Shown here: positions 21,966 to 32,820 of the stretch, in pieces
Layout of the letters: every line of letters begins with the position of its first letter
How positions within the stretch are numbered: position 1 is the stretch's first letter
Source: Rachicladosporium sp. CCFEE 5018
Lineage: Eukaryota > Ascomycota > Dothideomycetes > Cladosporiales > Cladosporiaceae
NCBI GenBank assembly: GCA_002077045.2
Contig: KZ111151.1
Span: forward strand, 715,718-779,717
Direction: 5' to 3'
DNA: 64,000 nt
Translations under genes and position numbers: made by a program
Notes under the pieces: model-generated
What the model was told of the DNA's origin: nothing
The model's database searches: none
Seen by the model: only the letters and a program-made list of their open reading frames with translations

Positions 21966-22314
21966 CTGAAGACTACCGAAAGACATGGGTGAAGGGAAAA
22001 TCAGACTGGAGAATGAGATAGATGAGGAGCAGGTGATGGCGAATGCACTTCTTGCGACTGGCATATCGATGGAAATCTTGGATCTTTGCATGGGGTGTGC
22101 CCCGTTTGCGCAAAGAAGCGCAATGTAATAGTAGTGTACTGAGTAGACTGAAAACGCGTTTGCTTCATCACCTCGACATTGTACTCGACCTGTGCAATTC
22201 TCGTAGCTGCATCTATGTACATGCGTAAGCCGTCTATATGTGTCCCCATAACGCCGCGCTAAATGTTCATCATATAGGTATTCTGCCGTGAGTGCCTGTC
22301 GGTCGTCAATAATG
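21966..22314. other. Convergent intergenic region, no gene seen
   Basis: 3' flanks of RCC1 (+) and the MFS gene (-). Nothing recognisable. Confidence 0.5.
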
Positions 22315-24067
22315 CTATGTAACGGCCTTCACTTCCCGACTGCCCATCTTCTCATCCTCCCCAGTCACCTCAGCCGTAGTGTCTTCCGCAGCTCTCAACT
22401 CCAGCCCTGCCTCAATCGGCTCAGCATTCACAGCCGCCTGATCGTCCTTCGCATCCACGATTCCTCCCTTCTCCACATCCCCTGCAGCCTCTTTCGCAGC
22501 AGCAGCCCGTTCATTAGCATCCAACCTCCTCAACGGATTTCTCTCCTCCACCATCGCCTTCCCATCCCCACTCCTTCGATCCTTCTTCAGCACACTCCAC
22601 CCTCCACTCCAACCGATCCATCCATCTTCCCATGGACCCCTGACAAGGCAGAGCAAGAGCGCGACGCCGATACTGCCCATGCTGAAGCTTCCGCTGGCAA
22701 TCCAGCCGCCTCGAGCGTAGAGATGGGAGCCTACTGACGTGCCAGTGAGTTGTCCGCAGAAGACGGCGAGCATGAAAGCCGTGTTGACTCGATTTCGGCC
22801 TTTGGGCTCCACGGCGTAGATTGCGCTGCGGTTCGCGATCTGCGCAGTCTGCAGTCCGAAGTCGCCCAGGAAAGCTTGGATCACGGGGCCAGCTACCGTG
22901 AAGGTGCCGGTGTAAGTTCCCAAGGCAATGCCGATGCCGCACCAGACCATCCCCAAGATGACGGAGAAGAGTGGCACGAAGCGGTCGATTACGTAGCGGG
23001 CGTAGAAGGGCGCGACGAGCATAGACAAAATGCCAATGAGCGCGAAGAGGCCAATGACGACGGGTGTGTAGTTGTATGGCTCGCCTGAGAGAAGGAAGGT
23101 GAGGACTGTCCAGAAATTCGTGAAGGTTAGAGACGTGAAGAAGCTGATCGCGCAGGCTTGCACGAGGACAGGGTGCTTCGTGAGCATGACCAGGATTGAC
23201 CAGAGCATCTTCAAATAGTTCAGTCCGCCGGGGTTCGTAGACGGGTAGTCCGGCATGAAGAGGTACAAGAGGAACCAGATGGAGTACTGCAGCGCTACGG
23301 AGAGCCAGTAGACGGCGCGCCAGGTGGTGTATTGGGTCATTATGCCGGAGAGGAGACGGGCTATGAGGATGCCGAGCATAAGGCCTGAAACTACTATGCT
23401 CAGAGCTGCGGCGCGGCGGTGTGGAGGTGCGAGGTCGCCCACAAGCGGCAGCATGAGCTGCGGTGTGACGGTCATGAAGCCGACTATGAATGTCAGGCCG
23501 CTGAAGACGCTCAGGCTGGACGTGAGCGCAAGGCCGATGCTAGACTAAAGATCAGCACTTCGTCCCCGCCTACATCTTGCCTCCTCCACAATATACTTAC
23601 GACACACTACTCGTCAAGAAAACCAACCAAAGCACAAACCCCCTCCTCTTTAACAAATCCCCCAACGGACACAACAAGAGTAACCCAACCGCATACCCCG
23701 CCTGCGCAAGCGTCGGAATGATCGACACATCCTCATAGTTAACGCCAAAGTCCCTAGCCAAAATATTCAGGATCGGGTGATTGTAGTACAGGTTTGCAAC
23801 TGTGAAGGCGCCGGCGAAGCCGAAGAGGACGTTGAGCCATATTGAGAATTTTGGGGGCGAGGAGGGGTCCCAGCGGACGTGGGGCGGGGTGTATGTGAGG
23901 CGCGAGTAGAGGGCGAAGAAGCGAGTGAGGACGGTGGATGATGGGGGTGTCGACGGGCTTGCTGTGGTGGCATCTTCGTCTACGGGTAGAGATGCATTGG
24001 AGATGCTTGGGGAAGTCTTGTCCTCAGCTTCGTGCTTACAGTCGGAGTTCGCTGGGGTGGAGGTCAT
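22315..24067 (-). CDS. MFS transporter, bacterial YnfM/YgaY-like type (563 aa)
   Basis: Exon 1 23601-24067, a 61-bp intron (23540-23600), exon 2 22315-23539. A hydrophilic Ser/Thr/Pro-rich N-terminus (~70 aa) is followed by about 12 hydrophobic segments. The first is ~85-105 (NVLFGFAGAFTVANLYYNHP). Loop 2-3 reads PLGDLLKRR, the MFS signature-like motif after TM2. The C-terminal ~90 residues are charged and cytosolic. The YYNHPIL..L..DFGV opening and the PLGD loop resemble the bacterial-type drug or metabolite efflux permeases that are also found in Pezizomycotina. The substrate cannot be predicted. Splicing joins LTSSVS to IGLALTSSL, in mid-membrane. No companion biosynthetic genes are adjacent. 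Confidence 0.85.
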
Positions 24068-25484
24068 GGCCAGGGTACCGGGTGCTGTCGCGCGATCGCC
24101 TGGAGAGGCTTGGAACTGGAAGATGCTGCTAATGTGACATTATATATGATTCTAACCACAGTACAGCCTTCAGACCATTGAGCAGTGCATACACCCGAGT
24201 CTGAACTCCACTCTTCAAACCGCCAATCCGACATCATCGACCATTTGCCGACTTCCGAATTGAGCCAGAGGCTTGATCGAAATGCTTATCCGCGGTATTT
24301 CCGTCCGCAATAGCCGCCTGTGGGCGACATTATTGTTGCGTCCATTACTTCCAACAACTCAGATGTATGATAATCACGATCTCTACTTCGTTGGCTTTTC
24401 AGATGCACCGCCGCGGCGAGGCTCTCAGTCGCAGTGAACTGGGGCGACACCCTTCCAAGCGGGGACGCTGTCCTCTATCAAGAGAGCAGCGAGAACAGAT
24501 ACAATATCGTTGACGTATACTGCAGAATCATTGTGACTTCTCGTCTTCTGGAAAGTGGAAGGGATCCATTCTACTGTCCCGATCTACACGTCTCCGAGCA
24601 TGTCGAAGGCTCTCGCGCTCTTGATGCAAAGCGATGAGAAGGGGATGTGTTATCCGAAACAGCCTCGTAGCTCAGATGTTTATATGCCGTGATGCTCGGC
24701 AGGCCGACAGGAGCACGCTCACATTCGCCAGCACTGGACCGCGACTGGCCAGGAGCTTAGCAAGGAGCTCAAGCAATTCTGGCAGCCTAGCAGGCAGAAT
24801 ATTCCTGCGCTATCTCTCCGTAGTATCACGCCTCGTCGCGCTTTCAGCGCCAACCGAAATGCTCAGAAGTCTGACTTGGGCATTCGTAAGGAGCACTGCA
24901 ATGCGTCCTCAGTTGGGCGACCAACTCGGAAGTGCGACCAGGAAATTAATTCGATCCCTGTCATCACCTCCAACACTGCCCTAGATCGCAGACTAGTTGG
25001 TGCTATTTTGCTGGACAGTCGTTGACCTGTACCCATCATAAGACCAATCAGCTCTTCAACTTCCCGACTGTTCGGTATGCAGCTTATACACGACCCTTCT
25101 GCGCTGGAACCCTCTTCCTGGCATATGCTCCCGCATATTCACCTTGCTGACCACTCACAGCGCGCTCCACTGGTCGAGCTAAACCACACCTGCAACTCAG
25201 AATCTACCCATCAAGACGGCATGAGGATACCGAGGACACGGTAGGTCAGCTTATATACAACTCAATTGCACACACGGCACGCCGTGCTCGCTCTTACATC
25301 TATCTACTATTACTTTCCTCAATTCGCAGAATTTCCTTGTCTCGCTATAATACACCGTGTTAAGGAAGAGTCACAAGCGGCCGCCATCCATCTCGAAGTA
25401 CTTCGGCATCGACAGCAGCATACAAGAAGGTAGACCCGGTCCAAATCATCGATCGCACAGACCCGAAAAGCAGCCATCAGCATC
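24068..25484. other. 1.4-kb intergenic region, no gene called
   Basis: The largest gene-poor stretch. A ~115-codon open frame without an ATG crosses 24690-25030 (+), with no recognisable domain. No tRNA, transposon end or repeat was noticed. It contains the divergent promoters of the MFS gene (-) and the BTB-like gene (+). Confidence 0.45.
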
Positions 25485-27521
25485 ATGTCAACCAGTGAAG
25501 ATCAGCATGTCAGCCACTCAATCTATCGGAGCCTTTTCTACCCGGCGTACCCATTCGGTGGACCCAATGCCCAACCATCAGTGCAACCAGACGTAACACT
25601 CATCTACCGCGAAGCCTCGGGGAACGATCAGACCCTTCCGTTACTATGGCGCAACGACATCTACAAGAACAGCACGCGGCTGGCAGCCCTCCTCAGACCT
25701 GCCTCCGAATCTAATTACAACGAACTGAACTTAAGACTGACACAGGTCACCCGCCTTACCGCCGTCCCCTTGGTCCAATTCCTTCGTGGCGGTGTCTACG
25801 GCGTGAGGCAGACGACGCTACTTGTCCTGCACGTCCAGATGTATAAGCTAGGCGAGGTATACAACATTGTTGGGCTGCGAGCCTCTGCGCTTGAGCAGCT
25901 CGTGCTGTATATCCAGTACACTGGCGCTACGGGTATTCCTGTCTTTGGGTTGCCAGACGCGGTGCGCTTCGTCTACTGCAACTTGGCGACTGATTGCAGC
26001 TTTGTGGAGATCATCAACGCTCTTGTGCAATGCGTCAAGCAGGGCTTCCAGCGGGAGAGATTCCGTCAAGACTGGGTGATGGTACAGCTGATGGAAGATC
26101 TTCCGCACTTTCATCACGCCCTCTGCGACGCGAGTTTTGAGTACTACTGGGCTTGCATGGCTGCTGAGTCTCCGCAGATTGACCCTCAGCAGAAGGAGCA
26201 GTTGGAGACGTTGACATTCGCGTCAGAGTTCGCCGCGCGCTCCTCTCCAGATCGATGTCCGAGGGGACTACCTTACGAGCTTGTACGTGAGGCGGAGGAG
26301 ATCCTGGAGCGGCTTCCGCTCGTCAAGGGACCGGCGCAGACTAGCGCCGCACAGGCTGTTCCTCCTGTCAAGCCCGCGCCAAGAACGTCAAAGTTTGCAC
26401 AATTCTTTGCGGAGCACTACGATGCAAACGGTCGACTGATCAAGCCGCTGTATGATTGTGTACGAGGAGCTGATGAGGAACCGAAGCAGGTTGGTCCCGC
26501 AAAGGACTCGCCGCAGATGCAGACAAAGCCACAGACTTGCAGTGCTTGTGCAGAGGGCCAAGACGAGGGCGTCAACCTGTTCGATCAGTGTGTGAAAGGA
26601 AACGAACGACCACCTTCCCTCCTTACAGGCCAGCCATGCCCTTCGCAGACCGGCGATCATCGAATGGCTCGTCTGAGAGAGGCCCTGCCGCCCTTGAACA
26701 CCTCTGTGCTAAGTACTCACGAGCTGGACGCACGACTAGCGTGTATGCTCCACGCAAGCCTTCCATCCCGTCCGAAGCCGAACGTCGAGACCAAGTCGGT
26801 ACAGCCGCAGCGTCGCTCTCAAAGTCCGCCACATGGCAGCAATGCAGACAGGATGTCGCGTCTAACACTCGATTTCCACTCCTACATTCCAATCAGCGTC
26901 TACGACCCTCCTGCGACTCCAGCACTCGTCGCTCCTCTGCAACCCGATTATCGTGACGGCGAAAATTCAAAGCAAGATCGTGTCGCTGATTTGAGGCAGA
27001 GATCACCCCGCCTCGATACCTCGGTCCCAAGGACTGACGAGTACGAGCTAGACAAAGCCGCCTGCAAGACGCCAATTTGGGAGTGTGGGTCTGCAGATGA
27101 ACATCTACTAGAGGGCCCAGGGAACACCACGTACTCGCCAGCATCTCCACCAGGAAAAGCTGCGCCGGAGGAAGAACTCAGCTGTCTTGACGGCGACGGC
27201 TTAGGTCATCGTCGTATCGCTAATCTGAGGCAGACCTTACCAAGTCTCGATACTTCGGTGCCGAGGACTCAAGCGTACGTTCCAGATGCGGCTGCCTGCA
27301 AAACGCCTATCTGGGAGTGCGAGACGGCAGATGAGCATTCACTGGAACAGCCTGGGTATGCCATACTCTCGCCAGCATCACCAGTGGAGGCAGCTATGGA
27401 GCACAGTCCTACAGAGAGCCTGGTCGCGGTTGGCATTGCTCACGTTACGCAAGCTGAACAGAGTGGTCTCACCATCTCTCCCGTAGGTAGTGAAGAATGG
27501 GAGATCATGGAAGCTGAGTAG
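25485..27521 (+). CDS. Divergent BTB/POZ-like fungal protein with C-terminal internal repeats (678 aa)
   Basis: Intronless ORF. Residues ~30-190 resemble the BTB-like fold of fungal hypothetical proteins, with a LHVQMYKLGEVYNIVGL helix matching the usual BTB YxLxxKYxIxxL region. The rest is Pro/Gln/Glu-rich and probably disordered. It carries three related units starting near 26660, 26977 and 27210: R-M/V/I-A-x-L-R, then L-D/N-T-S-V-x-x-T. The second and third also share ACKTPIWEC and SPASP. Known BTB roles include dimerisation and Cul3 adaptor function; neither is shown here. There is no second domain (no Kelch, no MATH). Function unknown. Confidence 0.6.
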   Translation: MSTSEDQHVSHSIYRSLFYPAYPFGGPNAQPSVQPDVTLIYREASGNDQTLPLLWRNDIYKNSTRLAALLRPASESNYNELNLRLTQVTRLTAVPLVQFLRGGVYGVRQTTLLVLHVQMYKLGEVYNIVGLRASALEQLVLYIQYTGATGIPVFGLPDAVRFVYCNLATDCSFVEIINALVQCVKQGFQRERFRQDWVMVQLMEDLPHFHHALCDASFEYYWACMAAESPQIDPQQKEQLETLTFASEFAARSSPDRCPRGLPYELVREAEEILERLPLVKGPAQTSAAQAVPPVKPAPRTSKFAQFFAEHYDANGRLIKPLYDCVRGADEEPKQVGPAKDSPQMQTKPQTCSACAEGQDEGVNLFDQCVKGNERPPSLLTGQPCPSQTGDHRMARLREALPPLNTSVLSTHELDARLACMLHASLPSRPKPNVETKSVQPQRRSQSPPHGSNADRMSRLTLDFHSYIPISVYDPPATPALVAPLQPDYRDGENSKQDRVADLRQRSPRLDTSVPRTDEYELDKAACKTPIWECGSADEHLLEGPGNTTYSPASPPGKAAPEEELSCLDGDGLGHRRIANLRQTLPSLDTSVPRTQAYVPDAAACKTPIWECETADEHSLEQPGYAILSPASPVEAAMEHSPTESLVAVGIAHVTQAEQSGLTISPVGSEEWEIMEAE

Positions 27522-28051
27522 TATTTGGCGACCTCCCAGGGAGGCCACTTAGGCCTGTCAAGGAGTACATCGGAGACCTCTGTGCTACGACTGACTGACT
27601 TGCGAGAATTACAGGCAGATTGACCTCCAGGAGGGCGGCAAAGAGACGAACGCATGCCACGTAGAGAGGTAGACTGACGCGAGTGTGTGATGTGCAAAGC
27701 ATAATAGATGGAGCTCTTTCCGTAGATCCGACAGAGCGGAGAGTTGCTGGCAAGTCTCAGTATCCAGTCTTCTCAGCTCGTCTACTGTCACTCGCTACTC
27801 CATGTGAATCATACTCATCATTGTCGTCGAGGATGTGCCTTGAGATGTAGCTTGGTTTACTGTCCATCGTCCGCGCGGAACCATCCCGCCTATGACCTCG
27901 CGAAGCGCATCCTCTACTTCACTTCTTGTCCCCATCACCAACGATGGCTTTGCGACATCTCGTGCATAGAGGTCCGCCAGGTCCACCGGCGACCATCATT
28001 CATCCCATCCACCCTCCCTGACCCTCCCCATACCATGCTGCGACCGCAGCC
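27522..28051. other. Intergenic, no gene seen
   Basis: 3' flank of the BTB-like gene and promoter of Tfb2; both genes are on the plus strand. No other feature was recognised. Confidence 0.5.
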
Positions 28052-29509
28052 ATGTCCTCCCACCGTGCCCTCGACTACCTGGAATCACTCCCAGGCACCA
28101 CATTCACTCGACTCTATGCTCAACCCTCAACAGCGTTGGCGGTATTCCGTCGGATGCTACCTCACCTGGCAAAGACGATAGTGATGGCTATGCTGTACAT
28201 GCCCGGACCCTTTGCCGTGGCAGATCTGGAGACATGGGTGAAGCCTGATGTGGAGAGCGTGAAAGCACGAGATCAGGCGATCAGTGTGCTGCAGAGGCTG
28301 CGCATCATGTTCGATGATCGAGGTGATGGGAGGAAAGCCGCCGGACTGGCATATGTGCTCGCGCCGCAGTTCGCTCAGGCGCTACGAAGAGCACTCACTG
28401 GTGGAGGGGAGCATGGCAGTTTTGGTGTTCCTGCGACAGTACGACCCCAGGACGCACACGAAAAAGTCAGCATATTATTCCTCGACACTCTTGCCCGCCG
28501 GCAATGGGAAGCAATCCTCTACTTCGTCGTCGGCAGCGCGAGCGCCTCTCTCGTCGGCGAAGTCCCCGTAAGCGAAGGCACCAAAGCGCTGCTCGAGCGC
28601 GGCGGCTTCGTCTCCCGCCACGGCAAACGCATAGCAATCACAAAACAAGGCTTTGAATTTGTTCTGCAAGAGATCAACGCCCAGATCTGGACCTTCCTCA
28701 TAGTCTACCTCGAAATGGCACCCCAACTCCAAATGGATCCCATAGAAGTGCTCGCCTTCCTCTTCACCCTCGGCTCTCTCGAACTGGGAACGCCCTACAG
28801 CACCGCAACGTTGACATCGACCCAGCACCAAATGCTTGAAGACCTCTCCGACTTCGGCCTAATCCACCGCCCCCCTCACACTCCCTCTCTCTACTACCCA
28901 ACCCGCCTCGCCACAACCCTGACCTCCGACGCTTCCGCCCTGCCAAACTCCTCCCTCTCCCTCCAAGCCACAGCCACCACCCAGCCCACGCCAGGAACTT
29001 CAGATAAAGGCTACATAATCCTCGAAACCAACTACCGCCTCTACGCCTACACCTCCTCCCCACTCCTCATCTCCATCCTGAGCGTTTTCGCCAAACTCAA
29101 AACCCGCTATCCAAACCTCACAACCGCCAAACTCACCCAAAGCAGCATAAAATCCGCCATCCAATCCGGTATCACCGCAGATCAAATAATCCTCTACCTC
29201 ACAACGCACTCCCACCCCGTAATCCGCAACCAGACTCCAATCTTGCCGCCTACGGTCGTAGATCAGATCCGCCTCTGGCAGCTGCAGGACGAGAGGATGA
29301 AGAGCTCAGAGGGTTTCTTGATCAAGGATTTGGGGAGTGAGGGTGATTTCGAGGCGGCTGTGAGGTATGCGGAGGCGTTGGGGGTGTTGAAGAAGGTGTT
29401 TCGGGGGAAGGGGTGGTTTTTTGTTAGCCGAATGGAGCAGATGGGACGGTATTTCAAGGGCGTTGCGGCGAGGAGGAAGGCGGAACGGGAGGGTACTGGG
29501 GCCGTTTGA
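28052..29509 (+). CDS. TFB2: TFIIH subunit Tfb2 (p52 homologue), 485 aa
   Basis: Intronless ORF. N-terminal DYLESLPGTTFTRLYAQPSTALAVFRRMLP, then LFLDTLARRQWEAILYFVVGS. A middle region reads GFEFVLQEINAQIWTFLIVYLE. The C-terminal domain has GYIILETNYRLYAYTSSPLLISILSVF, ITADQIILYLTTHSHP and a final WFFVSRMEQMGRYF. These match Tfb2/p52, which anchors and stimulates the XPB/Ssl2 ATPase in TFIIH for transcription initiation and nucleotide-excision repair. The yeast protein is 513 aa, so length is normal. The C-terminal part holds the Tfb5-binding region. The start at 28052 (MSSHRALDYLESL) gives the usual short lead; an upstream in-frame start is not needed. Another NER-linked gene, Atl1, lies 2.6 kb away, probably by coincidence. 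Confidence 0.9.
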   Translation: MSSHRALDYLESLPGTTFTRLYAQPSTALAVFRRMLPHLAKTIVMAMLYMPGPFAVADLETWVKPDVESVKARDQAISVLQRLRIMFDDRGDGRKAAGLAYVLAPQFAQALRRALTGGGEHGSFGVPATVRPQDAHEKVSILFLDTLARRQWEAILYFVVGSASASLVGEVPVSEGTKALLERGGFVSRHGKRIAITKQGFEFVLQEINAQIWTFLIVYLEMAPQLQMDPIEVLAFLFTLGSLELGTPYSTATLTSTQHQMLEDLSDFGLIHRPPHTPSLYYPTRLATTLTSDASALPNSSLSLQATATTQPTPGTSDKGYIILETNYRLYAYTSSPLLISILSVFAKLKTRYPNLTTAKLTQSSIKSAIQSGITADQIILYLTTHSHPVIRNQTPILPPTVVDQIRLWQLQDERMKSSEGFLIKDLGSEGDFEAAVRYAEALGVLKKVFRGKGWFFVSRMEQMGRYFKGVAARRKAEREGTGAV

Positions 29510-29715
29510 GGAGCTGTGGCGGCGTGAGAACGTGAAACGACCTGACAGAGGACAGCATAGACTTGGATCTTTGTTGTACATCAGACATTACGTATCTCCC
29601 GTGTTTCGTTCGAGCCTCCCTTTCTTACAGTCATACATCATACATCATACATCATTCAAAGCGCGAGTCATACCGCTCTTGCCAGTGTGGTAGGCGCGAC
29701 AGCGGCGTCGACGAC

Positions 29716-31521
29716 TCAGCCCAGACTCTCTCTCTTCTCCCTTCTACCCAACACCCGATCAAAGAAGCTTACCTTCCTTGTTCTCTCCTTGGCAGCGCTT
29801 TCCTTCGCCTCCGGCCCATCACTTCCTTCGCCAACCTTCCCAACGCTCCTCCCGAAGCTACTCATACCTTTGGGACCAAGCAACGGCTCGCTCTTCTTCC
29901 TCGCATGCATCGCACTCTTACCAGCCGCTACCGTACCAACAGTGCCACTGGCGGCAGTTGAGTCCCGCCTGATCGCCCTACTGAGCTCCGGTAAATTTTG
30001 CACAGCCGCATACTGCATCTGAAACTTGACGAAGCTGTCTCTCGCCTCATCAGTGACGCAGTGCTCATGCAAGGTCTCGAGAGCTTTGCGCATCCGGGCT
30101 GTGACAGCAGCGGGAGTGTGCAGCTTGTCGGTCTCAGTCTTGGGTGGCGTGGGCAAGACGTTGGATGTCGTGCGGCTGTGCGATGGCAAAAGCGTAGCAG
30201 CGAGGTCGTCATTGCGGTAGCGGTCGAGGAGAGAAGACATGCGGCCAGCCCAGTAGGCCGTGGGCTCGGCATCGGTGACATGGTAGGCTGACAGGGCCTG
30301 TGGTGGAGATGAGAGAGTGTTGAGTAAGCTGGTGGTTGAGGGCTGGCGGACGTGAGAGAAGGAGCCGACGCTACTGCGGAGGCTGGTGAGATTGTTCGTG
30401 CTCAGAGACGAGGCGATTGGAGGTGGGGTGGGCGCTCCACGTGCAGACATGAGTCGAGTTTCGCGAATCTCGTGGCGGTGGGTCGATGCCGTGCGGCTTG
30501 TCAGGATCGAGGAGGTTCGGACTGGGTAGACATTGGTGGTGTTGGTCAGGACAGGCTGCGAGTTCCAGCGTTGTGCTAGGGATGGCCGAGCGAAAGAGGC
30601 ACCCAGTGGGAGGCGAGACTTGTTGGAGTGATAGGCTGGGCTGGTATGGTGGGCTGGAGCCTGCATGGCCTGCACAGACGTGGCATTCTCGTTCGTGGTG
30701 TAGCGTGACAGTGGCAGGGATCCTGAGAAGCTAGGATGACGAGGCAACGCAGTCAAGGTGTCCGACTCCCAGTCCTGGTCTTCGATGTACGAGCCAAGTG
30801 GCAGCGAGAAGCTTGACTTTGGCTCATCGAAGGAAGAGGCACCCAGTGCCGGTGCGGTCGGACTGATGGCAACGTTCTCCTTGAAAGCGGTATAGCGGCT
30901 GACGTTGCTGACTTGGTCGGCATTCATCGACAACAATGGCATCGTATCAGATCTTTTCATCCTCACATGCATGTTCTGGCCACGTGACATAACGGTTGGC
31001 AGTCCACCCGAGATGTGTCTGCGAGTCGATGCAGGTGGAGTCGGTAGACGGGTATCGGGTATAAGACCGGAAGTTGTTCGACTGTGCGGGATCGAGGGGG
31101 TGCGAGGGGACGCTTTCTTGCCACGAGTAGGTAAAGGCAGTGCACTGGACGTTCGGCTTCGTGGCATGCCTCCGATCGGGTCATCGGGTAAGCAGATGTA
31201 GCTGCTTCGGCGGAGGTAGCTAGCCTGACTTGGAGGTGGTACGTTCTCGACTAAAGGTGACATATCTGACGGATTCTGCTGCGAAGAGCCGGAGGGCTTG
31301 AGCGAGTTGGACGGTGTCAACGTCGTGGCTGATGTTGAAGCTTGCAGGGAGACATCGCTGGAGCTGGAGGCGTGGCTGATGTCACTGGCTTTGTTCGACC
31401 GGCGGCGGTGGAAAGGATTGAGAGCATGGAGAGACGCGATGGAGCTGAGCCGCTTCATCGAGCTCCGCCGCGAGTCTGTGGTTGGCGGGACGTCGCTCGA
31501 CTGGGACTTGCGTGAAGGCAT
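29716..31521 (-). CDS. Large Ser/Thr-rich hypothetical protein (601 aa)
   Basis: Intronless ORF from 31521 to 29716. The sequence is dominated by Ser, Thr, Pro and basic residues (RRSSMKRLSSIASLHALNPFHRRR near the start), with many potential phosphorylation motifs. Two ordered-looking patches stand out: TAYWAGRMSSLLDRYRNDDLAA around 430, and VTARMRKALETLHEHCVTDEARDSF around 490. No membrane segment or signal peptide. I recognise the type as a conserved, largely disordered Pezizomycotina protein found in cell-polarity or cell-cycle screens only by annotation; I cannot name it. It converges with Tfb2 (206 bp between stops) and diverges from Atl1. Confidence 0.65.
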   Translation of the reverse strand: MPSRKSQSSDVPPTTDSRRSSMKRLSSIASLHALNPFHRRRSNKASDISHASSSSDVSLQASTSATTLTPSNSLKPSGSSQQNPSDMSPLVENVPPPSQASYLRRSSYICLPDDPIGGMPRSRTSSALPLPTRGKKASPRTPSIPHSRTTSGLIPDTRLPTPPASTRRHISGGLPTVMSRGQNMHVRMKRSDTMPLLSMNADQVSNVSRYTAFKENVAISPTAPALGASSFDEPKSSFSLPLGSYIEDQDWESDTLTALPRHPSFSGSLPLSRYTTNENATSVQAMQAPAHHTSPAYHSNKSRLPLGASFARPSLAQRWNSQPVLTNTTNVYPVRTSSILTSRTASTHRHEIRETRLMSARGAPTPPPIASSLSTNNLTSLRSSVGSFSHVRQPSTTSLLNTLSSPPQALSAYHVTDAEPTAYWAGRMSSLLDRYRNDDLAATLLPSHSRTTSNVLPTPPKTETDKLHTPAAVTARMRKALETLHEHCVTDEARDSFVKFQMQYAAVQNLPELSRAIRRDSTAASGTVGTVAAGKSAMHARKKSEPLLGPKGMSSFGRSVGKVGEGSDGPEAKESAAKERTRKVSFFDRVLGRREKRESLG

Positions 31522-32075
31522 CGTAAAGTGAAGCCGTAACGACGAGGTGAGATGTGAAGAGATGAGACAGCTGACTTACGGGGTGAAGGGGAGGTCTATC
31601 TAGAGGACACACGTTGGGCGTGCAGGCGCAATGCCGCTGACCGTAGTTGCCAACGTGGTGTGGTGGCAATGGGAAGGAATGCCTGACTTCGACTCGTACT
31701 TGCCTCTGAGAACGCATTCGCTGCTTCATCTCGAGTACAAGGAGATCGCAAATCGACACCTCGACGGCGGGAAAAGTCATGGAACCCAGGTGACACGCCT
31801 ACCGGCGTGGTCTACCCTTCGATGGCATCAATCATACCCTCATGCTTTACTGCGACGTTTGTCAGGATTCCGCGTTGGCAAGTCCATGAGTGCGGATGAC
31901 ACGCCTGTTGAAACGTGATTGTGTCGGTGAAGGAAGGATGAAGAGCGTACGGTGAACGCATCCCTCCCGTCTCTCACGTGCTGACTCATCACGCTCAAGC
32001 AAATCACTTTGCAACCCAAGATTACCTTGTGAACACTAAAACATTACCGAAATGTAGCACACCCTGACCGCCAGC
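31522..32075. other. Divergent promoter region
   Basis: Separates the Ser-rich gene (-) from Atl1 (+). No coding or RNA signal was recognised. Confidence 0.5.
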
Positions 32076-32594
32076 ATGCCTCAAACCGAAGAAGCCGCAG
32101 CCTGGTTCGCGGCCGTCTACCAAGCCGTACAAGAAATACCTCATGGTCCAGTCACGTCTTACGGGCACATTGCTCTACTGCTAGGCTTTCGTTAGTCACC
32201 GCTAGTCATATGCCCATGGAAATTGTTGCTGATGTGGAAGAACAGCCGAGCGACCACGTCAAGTAGGCGTCTGCCTAAAGCATCTGCCCTCCGCCGCCGA
32301 CCAGCCAAGTGCGAGGTATAATAGCGATACTGTGCCGTGGCAGAGGGTCATCAATGCTAAGGGAGCGATCAGTCCGAGGTCTGAATTGCAGCTCCTCAGA
32401 TCGGACCGCCTTGGAATGCTGACAATAGCAGGGGAGCAAACGGTGCCGCGAATCAGGAGACCGTGCTCGGGCAAGAAGGCGTAGCAATTGGTCGAGGCAG
32501 CCTGGGCGAGCGCACCGTCGACTTCGAGACATACGGCTGGTTCCCGAGTCGGCTGCCCAGTCGCGAGGGCGAGGATGAGAGTGACAGTGAATGA
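32076..32594 (+). CDS. Alkyltransferase-like DNA repair protein Atl1 (136 aa)
   Basis: Three exons: 32076-32190, 32246-32378 and 32432-32594. Introns are 55 and 53 bp, GT..AG, and the frame is continuous across both. The product has the helix-turn-helix DNA-binding fold of O6-alkylguanine-DNA alkyltransferase (AWFAAVYQAVQEIPHGPVTS, ERPRQVGVCLKHLP), but the alkyl-acceptor motif PCHR is PWQR: Trp replaces Cys. This is the signature of Atl proteins (S. pombe Atl1), which cannot transfer alkyl groups but flip and bind O6-alkylguanine and channel it to nucleotide-excision repair. Length (136) is slightly above S. pombe Atl1 because of an acidic tail (EGEDESDSE). No methyltransferase domain is fused. 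Convergent with PRMT1. Confidence 0.9.
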
Positions 32595-32820
32595 AACGTC
32601 CGCTTTCGCTCCCACTTTGCTGTTGCGCTCAGGCTGCAGCACTGTTTGTGGACTTCCAAGTCCATGCTTCAGAACGCCTCGTCAGCGAAGCCAACCGGCT
32701 GCGACGCACCTGCGGTAGCACCATATGCACGCTATGCACAATGTCCGTATGCTCTACAGTCCATCGAACGCCTTCAACGCCACGCTCTGAACAATGTCCC
32801 CACAGCTGCAAAGTCCAAGC

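Noticed and set aside
24690..25030. ~115-codon open frame on the plus strand
   Set aside because: No ATG, no domain and no splice support; chance openness in GC-rich DNA.
29633..29656. catcata-type tandem repeat
   Set aside because: Three short copies between convergent genes; a simple repeat with no further structure.
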